Assembly: GCA_003486645.1 (NCBI GenBank)
Contig: DNGI01000387.1
Coordinates: 1 to 17,022, forward strand
Reading direction: 5' to 3'
DNA: 17,022 nt
Origin: Cyanobacteria bacterium UBA11370
GTDB taxonomy: Bacteria > Cyanobacteriota > Cyanobacteriia > Cyanobacteriales > Coleofasciculaceae
The translations under genes were made by a program, and so were the position numbers. Every line of letters starts with the position of its first letter. Within the stretch, counting starts at the first letter, position 1. Under the pieces are notes generated by a model that saw only the letters and a list, made by a program, of their open reading frames with translations, searched no databases and was not told the DNA's origin. Below, piece by piece: positions 7,491 to 13,806 of this stretch.

Positions 7491-7530
7491 AAGTTACGAC
7501 CAATAGTAATAAGTTATGACCGATAGTAAT
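7491..7530 (+). repeat. 20-bp tandem duplication at the rdcB-like start
   Basis: Positions 7491-7510 and 7511-7530 are the same 20-mer with two differences (C/T at 7496/7516+1 context and A/G in ACCAATAG versus ACCGATAG). The second unit supplies the ATG at 7516; the first has ACG at the matching place. No Shine-Dalgarno sequence is seen, so translation may be coupled to the GTPase or start at ATG 7531. Confidence 0.7.
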
Positions 7531-8436
7531 ATGTTGCCGCAGACACTCGCGCAAAATCACCCCCAACTCTCTGAAAAGGCAATTGTTGATTATATAAATG
7601 GATTAGAAGTTATTAATGATCAAGTAAATGTTAGTAGGCAGATTATCAGCAGTGCCTCCTTCCTGAATAAAATTCTGGATTCTATTACAGGTAAAAATCA
7701 ACAGCGACAACTAATTATTAATCAAAATGTTGTAACCTCTTTGGAGGTTATTTCTGTTTGGCTGCAAGAACTAGAGTATTACAAAATTGATAATGATATA
7801 GTGATAACCCAATTGATAAGTAAGCTTGGTAAGGTTCGTGATGTTGCTATTCGCTTAGATGGAAAAATTCACGAAGTTGACGATCGTATTGTGGAACTAC
7901 AGAATAAAGCTGGTCTTGAATTCATCAAGTTAAATGAGAGAGTTCATCGTGCAGAAGCACAAAATCATGTAGATTTAGTGGTTGCTAAATGGAAAAATGA
8001 ATTGTGGACACATTACCCGATTCTTGTCAGCTTATTTTTATGTATTGATGAGCTGTATTGGGGAGACTTTGGTACATACTGTCGTAGCGCGAATGATCTT
8101 AAAAAAGTGAATGATCTGGTGGGATACTTACGCAATCTAGTTTTGGATGTAGTTAAAAGCAATTTAGATATGAGCAGAAATGACCTGTTTATAGTTTTTG
8201 AACTTCTAAAACCTATCGCTGAATTGCCGAATGAACAAACGGAGATGCTTGCTTACCTTTGCGATTGGGCAAATTTGAAGGCTGCACCCTTTACTTGGTC
8301 TATTCATGGTTATGCAACTAGCCATACGCCCTCTTATGTATATAAGGATTTTCCTATCGTTATAAATGCCACTAGACTCTTTGATCGCTTATTAGGTGAG
8401 AACAATGAAAGAACAAAACTTATTGAAAACCACTGA
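7516..8436 (+). CDS. RdcB-like protein (diguanylate cyclase regulator RdcB family)
   Basis: A soluble 306-residue protein without signal peptide or membrane segment. The N-terminal part (LSEKAIVDYINGLEVIND...) is helical, a coiled coil runs about residues 100-150 (LGKVRDVAIRLDGKIHEVDDRI...), and the C-terminal half is a mixed helical domain rich in aromatic residues. I assign it to the RdcB (YjcZ) family by its size, by the LSEKAI...LINQNVVTSLEVISVWLQEL layout and by its place directly after a CrfC/RdcA-like GTPase; in E. coli this pair is linked to control of diguanylate cyclase activity and motility. The assignment is tentative. It begins 40 bases after the GTPase stop and its last 32 bases overlap the patatin gene, so all three are probably one transcript with coupled translation. 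ATG 7531 is an alternative start. Confidence 0.6.
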   Translation: MTDSNMLPQTLAQNHPQLSEKAIVDYINGLEVINDQVNVSRQIISSASFLNKILDSITGKNQQRQLIINQNVVTSLEVISVWLQELEYYKIDNDIVITQLISKLGKVRDVAIRLDGKIHEVDDRIVELQNKAGLEFIKLNERVHRAEAQNHVDLVVAKWKNELWTHYPILVSLFLCIDELYWGDFGTYCRSANDLKKVNDLVGYLRNLVLDVVKSNLDMSRNDLFIVFELLKPIAELPNEQTEMLAYLCDWANLKAAPFTWSIHGYATSHTPSYVYKDFPIVINATRLFDRLLGENNERTKLIENH

Positions 8437-9439
8437 GAAAGACCGGGTCGGCTTAGTTTTATCCGGAGGTGGTTCTAGAGGTGCTTATCATATTGGTGTT
8501 GTTCAATGTTTGGCTGACAAAAATATTAAGATTGATGCTATTTCTGGCGCAAGTATTGGAGCACTAAATGGTGCATTTATAGCAGCAGAAAATGATCTAG
8601 TTATTGCTGCGAAGCGCCTTCGAGAAATATGGAATACGCTTATCAACGATAGCCCCAGTAAACTGGGCATCAATGTTACTGCTTTTCTGGCTCTAAAGCT
8701 TCTTAATGAACTGACCCCAGCGTTGGGTGGGAATCTCTTAAGAGAGGCTAGCAACTTATTTGACTTGTCATCTAAAGACATCGGTCTTCTTGATCAAGGG
8801 TATATTGATAAACTTATAGCAAAATACATTTCTGCTGAGAAACTAAGAAAAGGTTTACCTTTTTACGTATCTGTATATAAAAGTCACGGTGCTTTGAATG
8901 ACTTGAAATCTGTTGCTTTAGCTGCTTTGAATCTGAAAAATACACCGTCTTCAGAGTTTTTTCATATTCAGTCAATAGAACAATCAAAACAGCGAAGTAT
9001 GATTCTTGCGTCAGCAGCACTTCCTCTGGTGTTTGAGGCAAAGAATGGTTTTGCTGATGGAGGTATGGGCAGCTTTATTGATTCTCAAGGTAATACCCCT
9101 GCATACCCTCTGATTGATAGGGAAGCTTGTTCTCACATTATTGTTACTCATTTAGATAATGGCAGTATTTGGGATCGATACAAATACAATTCCTCATCAG
9201 ACGTGATTCTTTTAGAAATTCGTCCAAGAGAGTCCATGAATCAGGAGGGATGGAGGGATTTAATTAGCTTTAACGCTAACAGTATTAGGTCTTGGATTGA
9301 ACAGGGCTATGAAGATACTGAGAGATGCTTAAAAAGAATAAGAGACCCTATTATATTGCGTCGTATAGCTCAAAAGGCAAGAGAAACGAAAAGGCAAGCC
9401 TTGGAAAACTTAGATATGGAGGACTATCAGATTAACTGA
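8405..9439 (+). CDS. patatin-like phospholipase
   Basis: A patatin-fold lipid acyl hydrolase, 344 residues from ATG 8405. The oxyanion-hole loop SGGGSRGAYHIG lies at residues 20-31, the nucleophile elbow GASIG at 48-52 with S50, and the catalytic aspartate in FADGG with D218, so the Ser-Asp dyad is intact. No signal peptide: it acts in the cytosol, presumably on the inner face of the membrane. I prefer ATG 8405, with AGGTGAG a few bases upstream, over GTG 8396. It overlaps the RdcB-like gene by 32 bases. Patatin enzymes serve as membrane-degrading effectors in several phage-defence systems (CapV of CBASS is the best known) but also in ordinary lipid turnover; linkage to a dynamin-like GTPase makes a membrane-acting system plausible. 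It ends 80 bases before attC-like site 4. Confidence 0.9.
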   Translation: MKEQNLLKTTEKDRVGLVLSGGGSRGAYHIGVVQCLADKNIKIDAISGASIGALNGAFIAAENDLVIAAKRLREIWNTLINDSPSKLGINVTAFLALKLLNELTPALGGNLLREASNLFDLSSKDIGLLDQGYIDKLIAKYISAEKLRKGLPFYVSVYKSHGALNDLKSVALAALNLKNTPSSEFFHIQSIEQSKQRSMILASAALPLVFEAKNGFADGGMGSFIDSQGNTPAYPLIDREACSHIIVTHLDNGSIWDRYKYNSSSDVILLEIRPRESMNQEGWRDLISFNANSIRSWIEQGYEDTERCLKRIRDPIILRRIAQKARETKRQALENLDMEDYQIN

Positions 9440-9518
9440 GTTAACTAAGCAAATCACTAACGGATCAGTACTGGGAGGCATTCTATCAGAATGTATTTGG
9501 AAGTGATCGGTGGGAAAA

Positions 9519-9610
9519 GCCAGCTAACAAGTCGTTGGAGCGGACCGCCGAGAGGTTATCTGTGAGTGTTAAAGTTTATCTGCGGCGGCTCAACTTGGTC
9601 GTTAGATGGC
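9519..9610 (+). other. attC-like integron recombination site 4
   Basis: GCCAGCTAAC ends at 9528, a 5-base spacer, left arm GTT (9534-9536), unpaired G9537, GAGCGG (9538-9543), unpaired A9544, CCG (9545-9547). Right arm CGG-CGGCTC-AAC (9583-9594) pairs with one mismatch. After six bases comes GTTAGAT (9601-9607), a full GTTRRRY match. GCCAGCTAA is an exact complement of TTAGCTGGC following the cut in site 3, 4.8 kb upstream, as expected for one excisable cassette. Confidence 0.85.
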
Positions 9611-9671
9611 TTTAGTTTCTGGTAGAGACAGTACATCAAGCATATCTGTCAGTCTCCCAGCTCAAAGACAT

Positions 9672-9701
9672 TTGAGCCGTCTATAGGGTAAAAGCTATAA
9701 T
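9672..9701 (+). promoter_or_regulatory. promoter of the truncated vapB copy
   Basis: TTGAGC (9672-9677) and TATAAT (9696-9701) with an 18-base spacer, identical to the boxes upstream of the intact vapB. The truncated gene is therefore probably still transcribed. Confidence 0.6.
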
Positions 9702-9732
9702 TTTTGTAGATTCATCAACCCCTTTGATACGT

Positions 9733-9969
9733 ATGATCCCGCAGCTAACTCTGGAACTAAGTGATGAGGTTTATGCAGATCTACAGCAGAAGGCTAACGC
9801 TGTAGGTCTGTCAATTGCAGAGTGGATCGTTGCCGTACTCAGTAATCAAAACAACGGGGTAAGCAGGGTTTTACACTCACTAGCACAGCAGGAAGAGGCT
9901 CGACAGAGATTTAGAAGTCATGCTGGGGCAATCAGTCTTGATTATCCGACAGGTATAGACGCTTTGTAA
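9733..9969 (+). pseudogene. C-terminally truncated VapB antitoxin copy
   Basis: A second copy of the vapB cassette. Positions 9601-9960 align without gaps to 3784-4143 with roughly 16 differences in 360 bases by eye. At 9960/9961 the sequence jumps from the antitoxin codons for GID to the last ten codons of vapC in another frame; relative to the first copy 439 bases (4144-4582) are missing. The resulting protein is 78 residues, ends GIDAL, keeps the whole DNA-binding N-terminal domain and lacks the acidic tail expected to bind toxin. The promoter is unchanged. It may be a dead remnant, or an orphan repressor that still binds the operator of the intact pair. The second and third residues (Ile-Pro) differ from Ser-Gln in the intact copy. 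Confidence 0.75.
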
Positions 9970-9992
9970 AACTGTTACAGTCAGCCCCCTAA
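9961..9992 (+). pseudogene. vapC 3' remnant
   Basis: These 32 bases equal the end of vapC (4583-4614): codons for SFVKLLQSAP and a stop, with one base difference near the R'' box region. All catalytic residues are gone. They prove that the second copy derived from a complete vapB-vapC cassette by internal deletion. Confidence 0.8.
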
Positions 9993-9999
9993 CACTGCG
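9985..9999 (+). other. broken attC-like site (left half only)
   Basis: CCCCCTAACACTGCG matches the left end of site 3 (CCCCCTAATACTGCG) with one difference, and here the R'' box has the better AAC. After 9999 the similarity stops: no G- and A-bulged arm and no GTTAG box follow. A deletion or insertion has removed the right half, leaving the last cassette unable to excise by the normal route. Confidence 0.7.
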
Positions 10000-10011
10000 A
10001 ATGAACCTCTT

Positions 10012-10260
10012 ATGACCTCTGACAATACTGATTCTAACCAGCGTTCACTTATTAAAGTTATCTATCGCTTTCTTGGTGGTGCTGTACTTGGCATTCTTGT
10101 ACTGCTTATCCCCGTTACATATGGGGCATCTAATAACTTTGGACTAGTTCAAGTAGGTGTCGCATTTGTGTTCATTATATCTTGTGGGTTACTGTCAATT
10201 GTTTGGGGGGGAAAGTTTATTGACACGGTAACGCGAATGTTGAATAGCACTGGTCTATAA
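10012..10260 (+). CDS. small two-helix membrane protein, unknown function
   Basis: An 82-residue protein I do not recognise. The first 18 residues are polar (MTSDNTDSNQRS), followed by two hydrophobic segments at about 20-40 (FLGGAVLGILVLLIPVTYG) and 46-67 (VQVGVAFVFIISCGLLSIVWGG), with a short polar loop between and a 15-residue tail. This is a plausible inner-membrane hairpin. It begins 13 bases after the broken attC-like half site, so it may have been the next cassette's gene or the first gene of the flank. No convincing Shine-Dalgarno sequence precedes the ATG. Confidence 0.6.
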   Translation: MTSDNTDSNQRSLIKVIYRFLGGAVLGILVLLIPVTYGASNNFGLVQVGVAFVFIISCGLLSIVWGGKFIDTVTRMLNSTGL

Positions 10261-10434
10261 GCAAGTAACCCATACTTCTCTTGTAAGGGAGATCATGACA
10301 GTTCGGATGATCGCATCTTAACATGGACTTTCGCAAGAGACGTTCATGAGCGTACCGCTCACACTCCAGGATGAAAGGAGACTTTCAAAACAGGTCTATT
10401 GAGGCGCATAGCTAAACACCCCTACAGAGTTTTA
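10261..10434. other. intergenic region with a short palindrome
   Basis: No gene is seen. TGAGCG-TAC-CGCTCA (10347-10361) is a perfect 6-bp inverted repeat of the cyanobacterial GAGCGTACCGCTC type, close to the palindrome embedded in the tnpB 3' region (13740s). A purine-rich GGATGAAAGGAG lies near 10370. No promoter could be assigned to the downstream kinase. Confidence 0.45.
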
Positions 10435-10538
10435 GGGAGTGGGGAGTGGGGAGATGGGGAGATGGGGAGATGGGGAGAGAGGGAGTGGGAAGATGGGGAG
10501 ATGGGGAGATGGGGAGATGGGGAGATGGGGAAGAAAGC
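10435..10538. repeat. G-rich STRR-type tandem repeat, G-quadruplex capable
   Basis: About a hundred bases consist of AGTGGGG and GGGGAGAT units; seven GGGGAGAT octamers can be counted in two runs broken by a GGGAGTGGGAAGAT variant. GGGG every eight bases with four-base loops gives several potential intramolecular quadruplexes on the plus strand. Apparent ORFs across it are low-complexity artefacts. Confidence 0.85.
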
Positions 10539-10608
10539 AAACAACCAACAACCAACAACCAACAACCAACAACCAACAACCAACAACCAACAACCAACAA
10601 CCAACCAA
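10539..10608. repeat. AACAACC heptamer tandem repeat
   Basis: About nine consecutive copies of the heptamer AACAACC (also readable as CCAACAA), directly abutting the G-rich tract and ending in CCAACCAACGG. It lies about 100 bases upstream of the histidine kinase. A typical cyanobacterial STRR; copy number is likely to vary between isolates. Confidence 0.9.
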
Positions 10609-10710
10609 CGGAAATTGCGACTGATAGGTTCGGTTCTACGCCCCTAGAACGATGACAGATACCGCTATGCTCGTAATCAGAAGAGACAAGCTTGCTGTGC
10701 ATGGGGATAG

Positions 10711-12333
10711 ATGGTGGTGCAAAAGTGGTTGTTACCAAGCTTAAGTGACGTTTTAGCCCAGAGTACGCAGAGTCAACCCAATGATGCGATCGCGCTTCAG
10801 GTGGGACAGCGAAGTGTCACCAGTCGCAAAGCCAAAGAATTGATGCGATCGCAACGGGAGTGGACAAGTGCGATCGCCTCTCTTGAACAATTATTATTAC
10901 AGATTGTTTCCCAACCTGATCTAGGGTCTGACCCATCATCGCTACAAGGATTGGTTTTAGCTGGCCCTGTACCGATCCTAAGTCACCCGGATCTGGTGGG
11001 GCGTTTCCAAACTGGAATTTTTACGACTGAGGCGTTACAGGGTTGGAGTTGGATGCCGTTTCAATTACTCCCCGCGCAACAGGGACAGTCACAGGGTACG
11101 GTTAACAGTACCTATGAGTTACCCTTATTCCCTGCTGATCCATTAGCAGCAGAACAGTTTTGTTTGGTGTTTACCTATAGCTTTAGTTTAGTGATGGTTT
11201 GCGGAGAAGACCAGATGGGGATTCCTGCCTTTCGGTTTTCCTTCGATCCAGAAGATGTGCAACAGGCTTGGGCATCTCTTTATCCTCGCATGGTAATGGC
11301 AAGTCCTCATCAATTCAGTCACTTAGAACGGTTAATCCAGGAGTTTGCACCTCAACCGCCTGATTACCGAATTGTGATGGAATTTGGGCGTTTGTTGTTG
11401 AAAAATTTACCTGAATTGCCTCAAGTAGAGAAGAACGAGACAATAGTAGTAAATTCTACAAACTCAACGTCTCCAGTTTCAAAACCTCAGCCTCATGATA
11501 CCTTGGGCGATCGCAATTGGCAGCGGTTGATGAAACAGGAACAACGAAATGGGACTAAAGTTTCTAATAGTAATGAAACTCACTCAGATGTTGAACTCCT
11601 GCAAGCCCTAACTCATGAAATTCGGACACCGCTAACCACCATTCGGACTCTCACAAAACTGCTATTAAAACGTCGGGATCTACCACCCGAAGTGATGCGA
11701 CGTTTGGAAATTATTGATCATGAATGTACGGAACAAATAAACCGCATGGAGTTGATTTTCCGGGCGGTAGAATTAGAAACAGCAGCCGTTAAAGAAGCAC
11801 CTGTTAATCTTACTTCAATGTCCTTAACTCAGGTGTTTCAGCAGAGTATTCCGCGTTGGCAAAAGCAGGCACAGCGGCGTAATATTACCTTGGATGTGAT
11901 TTTGCCCCAAAATCTACCAACCGTTGTGAGTAATCCGGCGATGCTGGATCAAGTCTTGACAGGTTTAGTGGAGAATTTTACGCGATCGCTACCAGCGGGA
12001 GGACGTATCCAGGTAGAGGTGACACCCGCAGGCGATCAGTTAAAGTTACAATTTCAGTCTCAGCCTGATCCCGAAAATTCTGGTAATAGCAATTATTTGG
12101 GTAACTCAACCTGTCCAACCTTAAAATCGATAGGTCAGTTGCTGATGTTCCAACCTGAAACGGGTTGTTTGACATTAAACCTGAATGTTACTAAACATTT
12201 GTTTCAAGCCTTGGGTGGTAAACTCATTGTACGGCAACGACCTCAAGCGGGGGAAGTGATGACAATCTTCTTGCCTTTAGAGGTTACTAATCGGGGGATG
12301 TGTAGTACAAAAGAAGTCTGGGCTAAGAAATAA
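10711..12333 (+). CDS. sensor histidine kinase with atypical ATP-binding domain
   Basis: A 540-residue protein of a cyanobacterial kinase family. The N-terminal about 240 residues form a soluble domain without membrane segments (LVLAGPVPIL..., FPADPLAAEQFCLVFT...) that I cannot assign to a named sensor domain. A variable linker follows (245-290). The HisKA dimerisation domain starts near 295 with ALTHEIRTPLTT; H302 is the phosphorylation site. The HATPase part has a recognisable N-box (LVENF, N422), but the DxGxG G1 motif is not present: the region 440-500 reads QPDPENSGNS... and the final block is LGGKLIVRQR...GEVMTIFLPL. It could be a weak kinase, or bind ATP by other residues. No response regulator is adjacent; tnpB follows. 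It has five HIP1 octamers, unlike the array. Confidence 0.82.
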   Translation: MVVQKWLLPSLSDVLAQSTQSQPNDAIALQVGQRSVTSRKAKELMRSQREWTSAIASLEQLLLQIVSQPDLGSDPSSLQGLVLAGPVPILSHPDLVGRFQTGIFTTEALQGWSWMPFQLLPAQQGQSQGTVNSTYELPLFPADPLAAEQFCLVFTYSFSLVMVCGEDQMGIPAFRFSFDPEDVQQAWASLYPRMVMASPHQFSHLERLIQEFAPQPPDYRIVMEFGRLLLKNLPELPQVEKNETIVVNSTNSTSPVSKPQPHDTLGDRNWQRLMKQEQRNGTKVSNSNETHSDVELLQALTHEIRTPLTTIRTLTKLLLKRRDLPPEVMRRLEIIDHECTEQINRMELIFRAVELETAAVKEAPVNLTSMSLTQVFQQSIPRWQKQAQRRNITLDVILPQNLPTVVSNPAMLDQVLTGLVENFTRSLPAGGRIQVEVTPAGDQLKLQFQSQPDPENSGNSNYLGNSTCPTLKSIGQLLMFQPETGCLTLNLNVTKHLFQALGGKLIVRQRPQAGEVMTIFLPLEVTNRGMCSTKEVWAKK

Positions 12334-12369
12334 TAGCCAATCTGTTTTAACTAATTCGCCGGGAAGTCC

Positions 12370-12466
12370 CCCGCTATAGCCAAGGCGGACATATCGAGCG
12401 TAGCGAGTACCGCCGATGGCTTAGTGGCGGGATGAAAGGCGGGAAAACGGAGGAACGGAGTTTTCC
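12370..12466 (+). repeat. left-end hairpins of the tnpB element
   Basis: CCCGC (12370-12374) pairs with GCGGG (12427-12431), AGCC with GGCT and GGCGG with CCGCC inside, around a loop with GAGCGTAGCGAG. A second hairpin, GGAAAAC/GTTTTCC (12442-12448 with 12460-12466), follows. Subterminal hairpins like these are recognised by TnpA in IS200/IS605 elements. Confidence 0.6.
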
Positions 12467-12522
12467 AAATCTTCAAGGGTATTTTTACTGCTTTATGTAC
12501 AATACAGTAAGGAGGTATTAAG

Positions 12523-13806
12523 ATGCTGCACAAAGCGATCAAGGTTCGACTGTATCCAACACTAGAACAACAAGTCTTACTATCTCAGCACTTTGGATGT
12601 GCTAGATGGTGGTGGAACTATGCTCTAAATAAGTCAATTGAGACTTATAAGGAAACAGGTAAAAGTCTTGGTCAGTCAGCACTTAATGCGTTCTTGCCAA
12701 AGCTCAAAAAAACAGAAGAGACTGTATGGTTGTCTGAATGCTACAGTCAAGTTTTACAGGCAACGACGCTCAATCTAACCACAGCCTACAAAAACTTTTT
12801 TGCGGGGCGTGCTAGATTTCCTCGTTACAAGTCAAAACATGGCAAGCAGTCAATTCAGTATCCCCAGAACGTCAAAATACTTGAGGGATTTGTTCAGTTT
12901 CCTGGCAAAGTCGGCAAAATTAAAGCTAAGTTGCACAGGAAAATAGAAGGAACAATTAAAACTGTAACGGTTAGTTTAGACCCATCAGGCAAGTATTTTG
13001 CCTCAATATTGACGGAGGCTGAAGGCGACAATCCAACAGTTTCAACTGACGGCAGAGTGATTGGGGTTGATCTGGGGTTGACTCATTTCGCTATTACAAG
13101 CGATGGCTACAAAGTCTCTAAGTATGACAACCCTAAGCATTTAGCTAGACACGAGAAAAACCTCAAACGCAAGCAACAAAAGCTGGCTAAAAAACAGAAA
13201 GGGAGTAATTCAAGGAACAAAGCCAAGAAAACTGTAGCTAAAGTGTACGAGCGGGTAACTAAATCCCGTCAGGATTTTCTACATAAGCTTTCACGGAAGC
13301 TCGTCAATGAAAACCAAGTTGTCGTAGTAGAGAATCTTAATGTCAAAGGCCTGGTACGCAATCACAATTTAGCTAAAGCAATATCTGATAGCGAAGCGTT
13401 AGCGAGTCTTCGAGCGTCTGTTGGATGGGGAACCTTTGTCAATTTTCTAGCTTACAAACTAGAAAAAAAAGGTGGTAAGTTGGTTGAGATTGACCGTTGG
13501 TTCCCCAGTTCCAAGCTCTGCTCTAATTGTCACTATCAAATAAGGGAAATGTCGCTAGATGTTAGGACTTGGACTTGTCCTAGCTGCGGCACTCATCACG
13601 ATAGAGATGGTAACGCTGCAACGAACATTAGAGCCGAAGGCATCAGAATGCTACAGACGGATGGAACAGCCGTCTCTGCTAACGGAGGGGAAGTAAGACC
13701 AAGGCTTGGACGCAAGTCCGTTCTGATAGCGAAGCGGGCGAGCGTACCCGCTCGACGGCATTCCCCCGCGATGTTAGAAGCCTACACTATAGTCGCTTCG
13801 ACTTAG
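12523..13806 (+). CDS. tnpB: TnpB, RNA-guided nuclease of IS605-group element
   Basis: A 427-residue TnpB. The N-terminal helix-turn-helix region (MLHKAIKVRLYPTLEQQ) begins at the family's usual start, with a strong AAGGAGG (12509-12515) 7 bases before the ATG. The RuvC active site is complete: D183 in GVDLGL, E270 in VVVENLNVKGL and D362 in DRDGNAATN. The zinc ribbon cysteines C333, C336, C352 and C355 are present. TnpB is known to cut DNA guided by an RNA from the element's 3' end and helps keep the element. The C-terminal tail (about 395-415, LIAKRASVPARRHS) departs from family ends and is encoded by a palindromic GCGGGCGAGCGTACCCGCTCG-like stretch, as if a small repeat had entered. The stop codon lies in the right-end hairpin. 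Confidence 0.92.
   Translation: MLHKAIKVRLYPTLEQQVLLSQHFGCARWWWNYALNKSIETYKETGKSLGQSALNAFLPKLKKTEETVWLSECYSQVLQATTLNLTTAYKNFFAGRARFPRYKSKHGKQSIQYPQNVKILEGFVQFPGKVGKIKAKLHRKIEGTIKTVTVSLDPSGKYFASILTEAEGDNPTVSTDGRVIGVDLGLTHFAITSDGYKVSKYDNPKHLARHEKNLKRKQQKLAKKQKGSNSRNKAKKTVAKVYERVTKSRQDFLHKLSRKLVNENQVVVVENLNVKGLVRNHNLAKAISDSEALASLRASVGWGTFVNFLAYKLEKKGGKLVEIDRWFPSSKLCSNCHYQIREMSLDVRTWTCPSCGTHHDRDGNAATNIRAEGIRMLQTDGTAVSANGGEVRPRLGRKSVLIAKRASVPARRHSPAMLEAYTIVAST

Larger units (their letters stand above)
2487..9999 (+). mobile_element. integrase-less gene-cassette array (CALIN-like)
   Basis: Four complete attC-like sites (2487-2573, 3702-3793, 4606-4697, 9519-9610) and one half site (9985-9999), all in the same orientation, divide this stretch into cassettes: 2567-3784 (HxlR regulator and azoreductase), 3785-4688 (vapB-vapC), 4689-9601 (dynamin-like GTPase, RdcB-like protein, patatin) and 9602 onward (truncated vapB). 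The first and third have mixed or multi-gene content and the third, 4.9 kb, is far longer than typical integron cassettes. No integrase gene is in the window. HIP1 octamers are absent from 3121 to 10785, consistent with foreign origin. Known terminology: clusters of attC sites lacking an integrase are called CALINs; that assignment is inference from structure. Confidence 0.75.

Noticed and set aside
9446..9613. Short open frame reading through attC-like site 4 with protein-like residues (DQYWEAFYQNVFGSDRW)
   Set aside because: About 55 codons, no start codon signal, and half of it is the recombination site; it may be a remnant but cannot be supported.
2487..9999. Phage-type or integron integrase gene within the array
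   Set aside because: No tyrosine or serine recombinase motif is present in any translated frame in the window.
10539..10608. Possible CRISPR-like array
   Set aside because: The units are 7-base tandem repeats with no spacers.
10399..10738. Several overlapping open frames on both strands across the repeat tracts
   Set aside because: They are low-complexity translations of heptamer and octamer repeats, without start signals or family features.
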